64,000 nucleotides of DNA from Solea solea (GCF_958295425.1 NC_081154.1:2424890-2488889), one strand, 5' to 3'. Shown: positions 1 to 12,800, numbered from the stretch's first letter. Numbers and translations: made by a program. Notes: generated by a model not told the origin, from the letters alone.

Positions 1-352
1 CCTACCTAGCTACCTACATACATACATACCTAGCTACCTACATACATACCTAGCTACCTACTTACATACCTACCTAGCTACCTACTTACATACCTACCTA
101 GCTACCTACATACGTACCTACCTAGCTACCTACTTACATACCTACCTAGCTACCTACTTACATACCTACCTAGCTACCTACTTACATACCTACCTAGCTA
201 CCTACTTACATACCTACCTACCTAGCTACCTACTTACATACCTACCTACCTAGCTACATACATACCTACCTAGCTACCTACTTACATACCTACCTAGCTA
301 CCTACTTACATACCTACCTACCTAGCTAGCTAGCTACCTATGTACCTAGCTA
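1..352. repeat. CTAC/CTAG simple satellite
   Basis: A run of tetranucleotides CTAC, CTAG, CTTA and CATA forms a higher-order unit of about 20-24 bases such as cctacctagctacctactta. It reaches the window's left edge, so the array is longer than seen. No coding content. Confidence 0.95.
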
Positions 353-1797
353 CCTTTATAGTAAACAAAGGACAATGATGTGTTCAACTTTTGTGAGTTG
401 CAGACTTCAGAGAAATATTATTATTATCTTTTCTTGCTAATTTTAACACCGGTATGAAACCTCCTGCGTCACGTCAGCATCCTGCCTCGGCAGCCACACA
501 TGAATCATCCTGCAAAGCACCGGATGCAACCACGAGCTGCTATTCTGTCCCTGATGAATTTTGCAACACAGCTGCAGGCGTGACACTGGAAACACTGGCA
601 GACATTGGAGAGATGGAAGCTGAGATGGAGACAGTGATCCCAGGGGAGGCCGACTTGAAGGGCTTTCCCCCTCTGTCGTCCTCAGATGTAGACTCTAAAG
701 TAACGTCTGATCACAGCTGGAGACGTGGGGAAGAGAAAGGAAGGAGGGTGTGTGTGTGTGTGTGTGTGTGTGTGGGGGGAGTGAAGGGCAGCGGACGTGG
801 TTTATCACTTGGACAAAATGTGGTTGTGTGTTTGCTTCTAAGGGAACCACGAGGACAAAGTGAGCTCTCATTATATACTAAACAATCACTACAGAGGAGT
901 CATTATAAAATAACCCTGTTTCTCCTCCGCTGTCGGTGTTTGTAGGTCGCTGCAAACCTGTGTGTGTGTGTGTGTGTGTGTCGTCTGAGGTGCCACGAAC
1001 ATTTTCACCAGTGCAAGACATAAACTCTCAGACAGTGTGTGTGGTCGTCTGCCACCATTGCTATAGCAACTGAGAAGACGGTCTCGTTTTGGAAGAGCTG
1101 GGAAATGTTCTTCTTGTTTTGTGTGGAGGTGATGCACAAGCATGTGAGGGCTTTTCATTTGGTCCATGATACTGAAACATTCTGTTCTCGTCCCTCTCTC
1201 TCTTGTGTGGATGTCTCATTAAGCTGCCGGACGCCTGTTTGTGCTGCATTTTAACGTATTATAATTTATCAATCCAGCTGGATTCACGTACACAGACAAA
1301 TTGTGTCTTTTTTCCCCGAGCAGAGCAGTGTACGGCGCCGGAAGAGCCTGTTACTGTGCATTAAGTGCCTTGCAAATCGGCCTCATTGCCTTAATTTCCC
1401 TGTCGCCCCCTTTATCTTTTCAAGAATAGTTTAAATAAAACTAGTGCACCAAAATATCAATTGAGCACAGTAAATTTCACAACATAATGGGCACATATTT
1501 GACTGTGCATATTTAAATATTTCAGATTAATCATAGATTAGACTGCTGAAGTGTAACATCGGTCTTGAATTAATGGAAAGCGTGATTGAAGCACAGCAGG
1601 TCTTGATGTAAGACAAGATGTAAACATCATTTGTCAGTCAGTCGTGTGAGCAGATGGCCGTACACACGTCTGAATCCTGTTGTGCTGCTTGATCTCAGAA
1701 AGGGACATTTAAGTTCCCTCAAACTGTGGAGGCTCCAAATTAAAACGGAGAGCTTCATAGTTTTATTTATATTCATAATATCAGTAATTCTCCCTGG
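353..1797. other. No gene seen; two TG microsatellites
   Basis: I see no exon here. TG tracts lie at 749-774 and 959-981. A short CpG-containing block near 1310-1420 is not simple repeat and could be conserved noncoding DNA, but that needs an alignment. An open frame at 454-945 runs through the TG tract and has no recognisable protein content. Confidence 0.6.
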
Positions 1798-1986
1798 ACG
1801 TTAGAGACAAACAACCATTCACTCTCACACCTACGGTCAATTTAGAGTGTCCAATTTACCTAATACCCAAGTTTTTGGACCACAAACTCCATGCAGAAAG
1901 GCCCTCGTTCCAACCGGGTCACGAAACCTGGTCTTCTAGCTTCAAAGACAAGAGCACCAGCAACGACTGCACCAACTGTTTGGCCC
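1798..1986 (-). mobile_element. tRNA-derived SINE, internally deleted, minus strand
   Basis: Read on the minus strand this gives a tRNA-like head (gttggtgcagtcgttgctgg with a B-box-like stretch before gacccgg), then the body shared with the SINEs at 30838 and 57121 (attggacactctaaattgac, then gtgagagtgaatggttgttt). Part of the middle is missing. The family looks like the Mermaid/V-SINE type common in fish. Confidence 0.75.
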
Positions 1987-3067
1987 ACACGTACTTTTCC
2001 AAATACACAAAATATTCCATGATGTTCTAAACGCACTCGTGGTGCATCAGTCTTCTTTATATCTTTATTTTTCTATCAACAAGGGAGAAGGCAGAACTTC
2101 ATGGCTCATTATACAAGGTCAGCGCTGGTGATACGGAGACAGACAAGCTGAGACACATAATAATTAATCACACACCAAAACTATTGGATTTTTTTCCCCT
2201 TCCTGTAAACAGCACTAGTCCCTCGTGGACTGCGGTAAACAATAGCGCCGCCTGCGTGCCGTCGCTGACGTGTAAATTGCAAAGACCCCGCGGGGACGGC
2301 TGCTGAAGCACATCTCATAATCACTGTCGCCACTTTCAATTATCCGCTAATGAGTTTTGTTAACAAGTGGGGAAGCGAGAGACGCAGGCGCCAATTCATG
2401 TCCACCACAATTCCCCAAATAACCAGGAAAAAAAACAACCACCGTCTCCATCTGGACGGACGGGGGACCACGGTCTCTTCTTTGACAAAGACGAGCCCAG
2501 ATGAATCATTTCCCGTGATCACAAACAAGACCTGGGCCAGATTTACGTTGTGTTCGGTGACTAAACCCTCCAGTCAGGGACTCCAGGCCCCTGCAGGGAC
2601 GTGGGCTTGGTGTTATTATTGAGGAAATAACCTCCTTGGTCAGGTCCATTTGCTGCACGCTGTGGTTTGAGAGCACTTGAGGACTGTAGTGCTGTTAGTG
2701 CTTCTGTAGAGTAAACACGACCGTGCTCATCACTCTTTAATGCTCCTTCAAGTGGAAACGCATCATGTGTCTGTGTCCATTTGTGACACGGCGTCACCTC
2801 AGAGCAACACATGTGATAATATAATACAATCAGTTAAATGAGAGACTAATCTAATATGCAGTGCTCGCTTCTTTGAGCCAAATAAGAAAAGGTTTCATGG
2901 TCTGACACAGACAGTTTTGTGTCCACATAGAAATTTCATTTGCATATTTTTTCCTTTCAAACTTCATTCATTCATTCAAGGTGCATTGAGTTCTAAATGC
3001 ATCATCACTGTAGGTGTTAGTCTGGGACTGAAGGACAGTGAGTCAGCACTGATCTGTTCACAATATA
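1987..3067. other. No gene seen; CpG-richer block 2220-2540
   Basis: No exon is supported. Around 2220-2540 the sequence is non-repetitive, rich in CpG compared with its surroundings, and contains homeodomain-like TAATGAG and TTAAC motifs. It could be a conserved regulatory element; this is inference only. Confidence 0.4.
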
Positions 3068-3200
3068 ACCACACACACACACACACACACACACACTAAC
3101 CTTAACCATTACTACTACTGGTCTAAACCTAATCCTGACCCTAACCCAATTCTAACCCTAGGCCTAAAACCAGGTCTTAACCCCCAAAATGATTTGTTTT
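3068..3200. repeat. CA microsatellite plus CCTAA-rich dispersed repeat
   Basis: A CA tract at 3068-3097 is followed by degenerate CCTAA/CCCTAA words ending in aaaaccaggtcttaaccccc. The same arrangement recurs at 7385-8735, 11060-11240 and 21661-21765, so this is a dispersed repeat and not telomere. Confidence 0.8.
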
Positions 3201-4504
3201 GTTGTTTTAACCATAAAAGGATCAGAACATTATCCTGTTACATTTTTCCAGAACAACTTTCAATATCTGGCACTTATTTAGTTTTACTGCATGTTAAAAT
3301 AGTGTTTTAACTATTTTAAATAAAAACAATCCACTGTAGTTGTATATGAATGCCAGATTTTGTGTTAAATTTGACATTTGAATATTTAAAGTAAAGGCTA
3401 TATTAGCACATCTTCTCCAACACTGACCGCACTTGGGACTTTGGTTTGCGTCTTTTTTTATTTTATTTTGGGTGTTATAAAGAATCTTATATTATTTTAA
3501 TTTTTTTTCCTGTCAAATCCTCTCCAAAGATCTAAAAGAAATAGTAGTTATAATTTTTAGAATTTAAAATGAATGAATAAATGTTTTGTTAGTGAGTGTC
3601 CAGGGAAGTGGGAAATTGTTGTTATAACTATAAAACAAAAAAAATATAAAATTGTAAAAGCTACAAGTTTAAGATACTTGTACACAAGATTAGGTTATTT
3701 AAAATAAATAAAAGTAAATGTGTGGTCAGGCCCATAAAATGAAGAGAAACATTATTTTCTCCAGTTTGAGAGTTGATTTGAAAGTGTTCATTTTCATGGC
3801 GATTGACATTATGAATGATAACATGACTGAATGAAAAGGAAAGTGTCATTTCTGTGTCAAGGTCACTGCTGGTCGCCCTCTTTTTCACTGCATGTGACTG
3901 ATGCAGTGTCCTCTGCACCTGTGGTTGACAGCTAATGAAGAAGCCACAGCTCTGACATCACACACTAGACTTACTCACGTCGACGCTCGTCGGCACCGCG
4001 GGGATTCAATCTCTCTCGTCTGTGACAGATAAGTCAGCCGACAGTGACCCCGGCGCAGCGTGCACTTCCCGTCTGTGCAGAAGAAAGAATCTATTTCAGT
4101 GACTGTGACACACTTTACGAAGGAGGACTGGAGTCTCATGTGAATTTCATAAGTTTGAATTTGTCATGGACAGATCGAGTTCAGTTGGATTTAAAAATAA
4201 TAATAATATAGTTGGGATTGATTTAAATTAAACTTGAAGCTGCATTTCATCAGTCTGTAATTTCTATTTTAAATATCTATTGGGTTTATTTTCCCCCCTT
4301 ATTTCCTAATAACTTCCTGATTATTTCCTTGGAGTTTAAAATAAGGGACAAGAAATGGAAAGTATTGAATTACATTTACTCACGTTACTGTGATTGAGTA
4401 AGGTATTGTGTCGTCATTGTTAAAGTTTGTCATTTTACTTTTACTTTAACTATGTTTTTTTGTGGAAGTACTGTACTTTGTTACATTTTAATTACTTTGT
4501 AAAA
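3201..4504. other. AT-rich intergenic DNA, no gene seen
   Basis: AT-rich, mostly unique-looking sequence with scattered poly-T and poly-A runs. No open frame with protein-like composition and no clear repeat was found. Confidence 0.6.
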
Positions 4505-4955
4505 AAAAGGACAGGTGAATGAATGACGAGGACAGGTGAATGAATGACGAGGACAGGTGAATGAATAATGAGGACTGGTGAATGAATGACGAGGACAGGT
4601 GAATGAATGACGAGGACAGGTGAATGAATGACGAGAACATGTGAATGAATGACGAGGACAGGTGAATGAATGATGAGGACAGGTGAATGAATGATAAGGA
4701 CAGGTGAATGAATTATGAGGACTGGTGAATGAATGACGAGGACAGGTGAATGAATGACAACGACAGGTGAATGAATAATGAGGACTGGTGAATAAATGAT
4801 GAGGATAGGTGAATGAATGAGGACAGGTGAATGAATGATAAGGACAGGTGAATGAATAATGAGGACTGGTGAATGAATGATAAGGACAGGTGAATGAATG
4901 ACGAGGACAGGTGATTGAATGATGAGGACAGGTGAATGAATGACGAATGATGGGG
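4505..4955. repeat. 21-bp minisatellite (about 21 copies)
   Basis: The unit is close to gaggacaggtgaatgaatga plus c, with small variants such as aataatgaggactgg. Because 21 is a multiple of three, open frames of repeating His-Ser-Phe-Thr appear on the minus strand; they are by-products of the repeat. Confidence 0.95.
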
Positions 4956-5227
4956 ATATAATGTGACTGTGGATATGATATAATATAGTGCATCATTTCT
5001 ATGGTTCACAAACCACTAACTGGTATCAGTCAGTAACGCAGTAATAATATAGCAGAGATCCACACGTATGCAGATGCTTATGTGGCTAAAAGTAGCAGTG
5101 AAGAGAATAAATGTGTATGTTTGTGTGACCTGAGTGAGTCATAGTCAGCCTTCATACTGTACACCTCCAAATGAAGTGAGGAAGTGAATCATACTCAAGT
5201 GATTCCACTACTGACAGCTTCACTCTG

Positions 5228-5330
5228 CTCACACTGCTCTGACTCTCCTGTCCTCACACTGCTCTGACTCTCCTGTCCTCACACTGCTCTGACTCTCCTG
5301 TCCTCACACTGCTCTGACTCTCCTGTCATC
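5228..5330. repeat. 25-bp tandem repeat, 4 copies
   Basis: Four near-perfect copies of a unit beginning cacactgctctgactctcc and ending tgtcct. Confidence 0.92.
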
Positions 5331-6204
5331 TCTCGCTGTTGTTTTTCTTGCATGGAGACAAAGTTTGATTGGGAGGTGACAACAAACACCGCTGGTTTTC
5401 CGAGAGGTGATTAAAACAAGCGCCGCTGCAGTCGGAAAGTGTTTGTGTCAACACACATGCACGCTTTGTTGCCAAGGTAATCTCAATTTATTGCCTTAGT
5501 GGGTAACAAGAAATGACTGGATGCTTGTTGTTTGTGATTAAAATGACTGCTGAGGAAAACACCAATCAAAAGAGTTATTAACTCCCCGTAAGGCGTAATA
5601 GCTCATGTGTGATGATGGGATGCTTCAGAAAGACACTAATCCATGTTTGCAATCTGAGTTTATGTCATTTAAAGCAAATAAAACAGAGAAAATCTATCTT
5701 TATCTTATAACGCTAAACTGGAACATGCAGACTACTTAGTATTAAAGGGCCAGTGTGTACATTTTTTGGTGTAATCATTTTCATTTGACAGAATTACGGC
5801 AAAGTATTACTTTTGGGAATAAAGTCGCAATCTTTCAATATTTTGAGAATACATTTGTAATTTTTTGAAAATAAATTTGTAATTTCTTGAGAATAAATTT
5901 GTAATATTTTGAGAATTTTTATTAAAAAATCAAATGAGAGTAGTTTTCAACAAACAGCATTTAAATGTCTTCTATCTTTCTTTATTGTTGGTCAAAAAGA
6001 CTCTGACTTTTCTTTTCTCTCTTCTCAAGTGTTAACCCTTTAACTGACACCTCATATACTACTGTTATATAAGTTCCTGCTGTCTCTGTGTTTCCTCTAT
6101 AATGAGGACCACTGCTGTCACCTACTGATCGCACACAAGAGTGTCTGCATACAAACTCCTGCCACTTACGTACATTAGACACACAAGTGTGTGGGGGAAG
6201 AGAT
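5331..6204. other. No gene; possible conserved block and degenerate AT repeat
   Basis: Positions 5340-5560 are non-repetitive and contain several CpG and ATTA/TAAT words, so they may be regulatory. Positions 5815-5925 are a degenerate tandem of a 22-base AT-rich unit (gagaataaatttgtaatttt) like the arrays at 28565 and 29500. Confidence 0.5.
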
Positions 6205-6252
6205 GCAGCTTCATCTGCAGCTTCGTCTGCAGCTTCGTCTGCAGCTTCATCT
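6205..6252. repeat. 12-bp tandem repeat, 4 copies
   Basis: Four copies of gcagcttcatct or gcagcttcgtct in a row. Confidence 0.9.
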
Positions 6253-6614
6253 GTAATCTGAGCTCATGAAGCACAATCATGAAAGTCATTTAGCATCAAA
6301 TGACCCAGCATGTCTGCACTCTTTGGTTTCTGTCCCCCTAAACATAACTACAATGATGTTGTGAGGTTCTGGTGTGAAACGTTGTTGTGTTACATAAGCT
6401 TTGGCAACAGGGGGAAGAAAATAAATGAACATTGAATCATTCTTAATGTTTTTTGTGTGGCTGAGCCTTGGCAGGTTTAGAGCTGATCTTTCTTTAAACA
6501 TAGAGTCGTTTGGATGTTTGGATGAATATTGTGAGGGAGAAAAGAATCCACTAATGCAACATTAAGGATAGTGACTGTTGGCAACCAGCAAACAAACGTT
6601 TGCCATAACACCAG

Positions 6615-7085
6615 CATATTCAAATAGTGGCCCGTGGGCCACATGCGGCCCATAACTAACTTCTTAGTGGCCCAGCCTGTGGTTCCACAGAAACACTGAG
6701 AGTGACTGATTGACTGTTCCTCTAAGATTCCTACATACATTCCTACAGTCGTCTGATGAGGTTTAATAGCAGTGTTAGTTCTTTCTTCTTCTAGATATAA
6801 TATGCTAATATTACAAGTGGATCAATAAAGTACAATCTAATCTAATCTAATATCGTGCACCTTTTTGATGTCATGCACTTTCAGATGCACCTTATTTAAA
6901 ATAGTTACTGCTCTTTTTTATGCACTTTGAGGTGTGCGAAGGACAGGTAGGACAAAAAAAGAACTACATTTTTAATGCACTTTCTGATGTACTTTTAAAT
7001 TGTGTGCTCACCTGCTGCATACTGGCTGCATTTGTTGGTTTGAAAATGTGGCCCAGCTGAGTTTGTCATTGAATAGTCCTGCAAT
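6615..7085. repeat. Interspersed repeat with TCTAA tail
   Basis: Starts with the fish-repeat phrase gtggcccgtgggccacatgc, contains a short TCTAA tandem near 6834-6852 after ataaagtacaatc, and ends near gaatagtcctgcaatga. The TCTAA tail suggests a retrotransposed 3' end inside or next to another element. The class is not settled. Confidence 0.55.
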
Positions 7086-7384
7086 GACAGAGAGACAGAA
7101 AGTGTAGCTTTGAAGGAAAAAGGATGAAGACCAACACAAAACACTCATCTTCACCAGTTCATGTCTAACGAAGTCTTACTTTCAGGTTCTTCTCTCGTTC
7201 ATACCACACAACATGAGTTTTGTAAATGATGTTCATTTAAAACAGAAAACAGACAATAAAGAACAGCTCATGTGAGTGGACACCACTGTGATTGACAGGT
7301 GAATCTGTGAACTGTCACAGAGCAAATCCTCAGGATTTACATCGGGAGTTTATTTTGACAAACAGGAGACTATGTCAGTTTTTT

Positions 7385-8685
7385 ATATGCAGTCAAGCAG
7401 CTTAACCAGAGCCTCACAAATGAGGTTCTGCCTCATTAGGACCAGGCTGTGGTCCACATGAGGACTACTGGTCCCAGCAAGGTCCTAAAGACGTAATGGA
7501 AACGAGTGTATACACAAACAAAGTGTCATCCCCGACCTTGACCAAAACCCTTACCCTTCAGGTCCAATCTCAGCCCTTAAAACAACCACTTAAACAGTTT
7601 ATTATAAGAAGCATGGGATGTGTGCAGGCAGCATGGCTACAGCTGCGATGATCAGGCCTCTTATAATCTGGACCCTGCTGTGCAGGACCAATCAGCTGCC
7701 AGGATCCACCTCGTTCAATCAAGCATGCACACCTGCAACCACTCACACACTCACACACACATGCAGAGAGAGGGAGAGTGAGAGGGAGGGACACAAACAG
7801 ATCTTGTCTGGCATAAATTAACACTGACCCTGTCAGGACCAGTAGACCTCATGGAGACCAAAGCCTGGTCCCTAATGAGGCAGAACCCAATTTCTGAGAA
7901 AGTGGTTAATTTAACGTGTTACGGTTGGTTTCTTGGGAGTTGGGGCCTCCTCATTCGTAGTGTGATCAGGTTTCCAGCAGACCTCCTTGTCACACAAACA
8001 CACACATGTTTGTGCTTCATTCATAGTGAGGACCTTCATAGACATAATGTATTCCCTAGCCCCTTACCCTAACCATCACAGCTAAGTGCCTAACCCGAAC
8101 CTTAACCCTAAAACATTTAAAACCATTTAAACATGTGAGGACTCTGTATGGTTTATATGATTTTATGGTCCTCACAAAGCCACAGATACAACACGCACAC
8201 ATACATGTTTGTGTAGTTATTTTTCTTAAGACACTGTGACTGGAGAACCTTAACAAAGTGCTAACCTTAACCATAACCAGTTCATGCCTAGCTCTCACTT
8301 TAACCTAACTACAATTCAAATCTCAGCCAGTCCCTCAGAAATGAGGTTATACCTCATTGGAACCAGGTTTTGATCTCCTTGAGGACTACTGGTCCTGACA
8401 AGGTCAGTATTTAAGACAGAAAAAAGGTCCTAAAATACAAGAATGACACACACACAGACTGGTTTACATGACTTCAGAGGACATTGAATTTACTTAAATT
8501 CATTTCCTGGAGACTTACTCTAACCTTAATCATAATTACTACTGGCCTAATCCTAATCCTAATCCTAACCTTAAAACATGTCGTTACTTTAAAATGTAGT
8601 AATTTAAGTTATGGGGACTTGTGTTTTTGTCACCATAATGTGACTGTGTAAACAGATTTAGGTCCCCACAACATCAGTAATACCT

Positions 8686-8735
<50 letters not shown>
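7385..8735. repeat. Mosaic of CCTAA-rich dispersed repeats with inverted copies
   Basis: Several fragments of one family lie side by side. The block 7400-7470 (aatgaggttctgcctcatta, then ggactactggtcc) returns inverted at 7838-7900 and direct at 8330-8400. CCTAA-rich arms lie at 8055-8120, 8270-8300 and 8515-8580, and a long CA tract closes the region at 8690-8733. Confidence 0.75.
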
Positions 8736-8736
<1 letters not shown>

Positions 8737-8812
8737 GGTGCCAATCAGCAGCCTAAATCAGCTTCCTGTTCTGTGTGGAATAAATGACTGCGATGATTGG
8801 AATCTCTGTTGT

Positions 8813-10230
8813 GACCCAGGTCTGTGTGTGTTTCGCTGTGCTGATACTGTGATACTGACCCAGGTCTGTGTGTGTTTCGCTGTGCTGATACTGTGATACA
8901 GACCCAGGTCTGTGTGTGTTTCGCTGTGCTGATACTGTGATACTGACCCAGGTCTGTGTGTGTTTCGCTGTGCTGATACTGTGATACTGACACAGGTCTG
9001 TGTGTGTTTTTTCGCTGTGCTGATACTGTGATACTGACCCAGGTCTGTGTGTGTTTCGCTGTGCTGATACTGTGATACTGACCCAGGTCTGTGTGTGTTT
9101 CGCTGTGCTGATACTGTGATACTGACCCAGGTCTGTGTGTGTTTCGCTGTGCTGATACTGTGATACAGACCCAGGTCTGTGTGTGTTTCGCTGTGCTGAT
9201 ACTGTGATACAGACCCAGGTCTGTGTGTGTTTCGCTGTGCTGATACTGTGATACTGACCCAGGTCTGTGTGTGTTTCGCTCTGCTGATACTGTGATACTG
9301 ACCCAGGTCTGTGTGTGTTTCGCTGTGCTGATACTGTGATACTGACCCAGGTCTGCGTGTGTTTCGCTGTGCTGATACTGTGATACTGACCCAGGTCTGT
9401 GTGTGTTTCGCTGTGCTGATACTGTGATACTGACCCAGGTCTGTGTGTGTTTCGCTGTGCTGATACTGTGATACTGACCCAGGTCTGTGTGTGTTTCGCT
9501 GTGCTGATACTGTGATACAGACCCAGGTCTGTGTGTGTTTCGCTCTGCTGATACTGTGATACTGACCCAGGTCTGCGTGTGTTTCGCTGTGCTGATACTG
9601 TTATACAGACCCAGGTCTGTGTGTGTTTCGCTCTGCTGATACTGTGATACTGACCCAGGTCTGTGTGTGTTTCGCTGTGCTGATACTGTGATACTGATCC
9701 AGGTCTGTGTGTGTTTTCGCTGTGCTGATACTGTGATACTGACCCAGGTCTGTGTGTGTTTCGCTGTGCTGATACTGTGATACTGACCCAGGTCTGTGTG
9801 TGTTTTCGCTGTGCTGATACTGTGATACTGACCCAGGTCTGTGTGTGTTTCGCTGTGCTGATACTGTGATACAGACCCAGGTCTGTGTGTGTTTCGCTGT
9901 GCTGATACTGTGATACTGACCCAGGTCTGTGTGTGTTTCGCTGTGCTGATACTGTGATACTGACCCAGGTCTGTGTGTGTTTCGCTGTGCTGATACTGTG
10001 ATACTGACCCAGGTCTGTGTGTGTTTCGCTGTGCTGATACTGTGATACTGACCCAGGTCTGTGTGTGTTTCGCTGTGCTGATACTGTGATACAGACCCAG
10101 GTCTGTGTGTGTTTTCGCTGTGCTGCTACTGTGATACTGACCCAGGTCTGTGTGTGTTTCGCTGTGCTGATACTGTGATACAGACCCAGGTCTGTGTGTG
10201 TTTCGCTGTGCTGATACTGTGATACTGACA
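8813..10230. repeat. 44-bp satellite array (about 32 copies)
   Basis: The unit begins gacccaggtctgtgtgtgtt and continues through tcgctgtgctgatactgtga to tact. Variants include gatactgac versus gatacagac and one or two extra T residues. There are no unique spacers between units. Open frames on the minus strand are repeat by-products. Confidence 0.97.
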
Positions 10231-10775
10231 GTTCAGATCCATCATCACACTTTTAAAAAAAGGCCTGACTTTGTGATAACTGAACATGAAGTGTGTAAAG
10301 ATTCCACTGATGTAAACACAGACAAGGAACTCACGCTCGCTGCAGATCAGCACGAATGGCTTTGACGTTTTGCATTTATAATTGTTTTTTTTTTTTTTTT
10401 AACTCATGCATTCATTCACTGCACTTGTACATTATTAAATAAAGCGCGTGTCTCTTCCCCCTTGTGAAAAAACAACATATTCCTTTTGATATGCACTCTC
10501 AAGGTAGAAAAGAAGAATCCAAATCCTGTGCGTCCTCTTCTCTATACATTTGCTTTATAGAAGCCATGAACACAACACAGAGGTGTGACTAACGTCATTT
10601 CATACTCCAGCGATGACACTGTTTCACAAGCATGAAGACCACATTTTCATGGCATCCTCATGAGGCTGCTTATGTTTGAGGGAGTGAGCGAAAGCACTGG
10701 CTCTTTGTGAAGATCCTCCTCGTCATTGTCATGGTCATCATCACCATCATCATCATCATCTTCATCATAAGCCCC
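10231..10775. other. No gene; poly-T and CAT tract
   Basis: Contains a T run at about 10386-10400 and a CAT/ATC trinucleotide tract around 10728-10768. Nothing else recognisable. Confidence 0.6.
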
Positions 10776-11022
10776 TTTTCCACCTATGGTCCCAGCTCAC
10801 CTCGCCACGGTTTAGGTCGGTTTTCCACTACAAAAATAGTTCCTATTCAACGTGGGCGGAGTCATCACTGCACGCACAGTATCGCCTCAGCTCGCTTGGA
10901 ACCTTGCCAGAGCAGGTACTAAAGAAAAGTACCGGGTACCAGGTACTATCGCTAGAGGAAACGCAAAATAACTGTGCTGTGCCGAGTCGAGCCAAGCTGG
11001 TGGAAACAGGCCATAAATGTCA
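10776..11022 (-). mobile_element. Small DNA transposon copy with TTTCCACC ends
   Basis: The left end gccccttttccacc and the right end, reverse-complemented (ggcctgtttccacc), are imperfect terminal inverted repeats flanked by ATAA on both sides, which could be a short target duplication. Internal blocks (gtgggcggagtcatcactgc, near 10850) match, in reverse, positions 18390-18440 of the larger copy at 17540-18478. No transposase remains. Confidence 0.65.
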
Positions 11023-11059
11023 GTGTTCCTGTTAGCAAGAGGAAACACACACACAACTC

Positions 11060-11240
11060 CAATTCTAACCCCAATCCAAATCCAAATCCAAACTCAAGCC
11101 CAACCCTAACCCAACCCCAACCCCAACCCTAACCCTAAAACCAGGTCACAACCCCCAAAAAGCCCATTAAAGATGTGAGGATTAGCCAAAATGTCCCCAC
11201 TCGGTCCTCACAAAGCCACAAATACATGAGCGCACACACT
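11060..11240. repeat. CCTAA-rich dispersed repeat copy
   Basis: Telomere-like words (ccaaccctaaccctaaaacc) followed by aggtcacaacccccaaaa and tcctcacaaagccacaaata. The last phrase matches 8169-8195, tying this to the cluster at 7385-8735. Confidence 0.8.
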
Positions 11241-12184
11241 CACACACACACAGAGTTGTGTTTGCTGAGTTTCCAGACAGTCGCTCATATCCTGGGTGCA
11301 GGATTTTCTACCGTATATTCCCTGAGATATTAAAACAGACAAACAGAGAGTGTCCTCCGTTAATGTGTGTGTCTCTGCCGTCGCTGTTCAGTGCAAGAAA
11401 CTAAAAGCAAAGTAAACCAACGGAATCCTATTCTCTCATGATCCCTAATAATCATGAACATGAGGCTGCACGGCTACAGCTGAGGTCCTTTATTGTGGGC
11501 TTTAACAACATGGCAGGACTTTATAGTGCAGAATAAATAAATAAATAAATATTTTTTCTATATTTGTGGGGCCACCTTCCTCATGAGTTTGAGGTGATAG
11601 CAGCATTTGCACTTTTATTCCAGGAATTCAGAGTCAGAGGAGACGTGATTAGGAAGTTAATGGGATAGTTCACGTATTAGTAACACAGAGAAACACCGAA
11701 GTCTCAGCTATTGATGAGAAAATCATCTATTTTAAGTGTCAATTGTTCAGATTTACAGCAGTAGATGAGCTTCCATGTCAGTGCATCACACAAACACAAA
11801 TGATTCTCTTAACCTTACCTGAATCGTCCCGAGTCAATTTAACACGAGCACATTTAAGAGCTTTGCTGATCAGAGAGTCGCAGTCATTACCAGGGGCTTG
11901 TTTTCCATTCAGTTCTGTTTAACAGCCACTGCCAATGAAAACAGATTTCAGAGTAATTCATCACAGATTGCTGCTCCATGGAAACTGATTTTTCTGAGCA
12001 CACTGCGCTCTCTCAAACAAGCCCAGCGGGAGGCGTTACCTGTGCAGTGAATGTTTGTCATGCAGCTTTATAGTGACTACATTATATTGTCATTATGTTA
12101 TTTACATGCAGTACTTGACAGTTTCAGTTCCTAGTTGATTTTCATATGTGGTGTTTTGAATGCAGAGCATGTTTCAGCAGGTTA
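11241..12184. other. No gene seen
   Basis: Apart from an AAAT tract around 11534-11551 and a short CA stretch near 11236, I see no repeat or exon. Confidence 0.6.
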
Positions 12185-12800
12185 AACAGTTCAAATTTGT
12201 TTGTATAGCACAATGTACGTCAGTCATATACATTATCTGAAGACACTGTAGATAACACTGAGGCACAAGCCTCATTACAGAACATTACAGAGAGAGAAGA
12301 GGAACCTGGCAACGAGCAAGCACTAGAGAGAAAAACCACTCCCCTTTAACAGGATTAAAGAATGTGCATCGACCGGTTGGGGTGAGAGGAAAAATGGGGG
12401 ACAGAGGAAAAGGTGGGAGGAGTTATAGGTTCTGACAGGATGTGGATCCTGCAGCCTGCAAGATGAGGACAGAGGGAGAAAGACAGAGAGAAAGAGAGAG
12501 GACAGGAAGGAAAGGCACAAACTAGGGAGACAAAGAACAAAGTTAATGACATGTAATGCAATGAGTGTGAGAGAGTGAGTGTGAGAGAGTGCACCGCAGC
12601 AGTCTGAGTCTATAGCAGCATCATCAAGTTTCCCTGAGTTTCCCTGAGTTTCCTGTTCTAACGATAAGCTTCTTCAAAAAGGAAGGTTTTAAGCCTAACA
12701 TTAAATACAGAGAAGGGTGTCCACGCTGGGACCTGGTTCCGCAGGAGTGAAGACTCGGCCCCCCGGTCAGCAAGAGAACAACGTATCAGGATTTCTTGTT
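12185..12800 (-). repeat. Common fish interspersed repeat, minus copy
   Basis: Begins with tttgtttgtatagcacaatg and includes aaaaaccactcccctttaac and aaggaaggttttaagcctaa, and closes around gacctggttccgcaggagtg. The same family lies in the other direction at 19495-20000. I know it as a widespread teleost repeat but cannot name its class from the sequence. Confidence 0.7.

Noticed and set aside
454..945. Open frame of 163 codons starting ATGAAACCTCCTGCG
   Set aside because: It runs through a TG tract, has no recognisable domain, and has no splice partners. Its first 100 residues are not obviously repeat-like, so chance is likely but not proven.
3098..3190. Telomere sequence (CCCTAA words)
   Set aside because: Words are irregular, embedded in a dispersed repeat with fixed flanks, and found at several sites. 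Not a telomere or a clean interstitial telomere array.
4481..5009. Minus-strand frames of repeating His-Ser-Phe-Thr
   Set aside because: They exist only because the 21-bp minisatellite is a multiple of three.
8813..10230. CRISPR-like regular array
   Set aside because: Units are contiguous with no unique spacers, and the genome is eukaryotic. It is a satellite.
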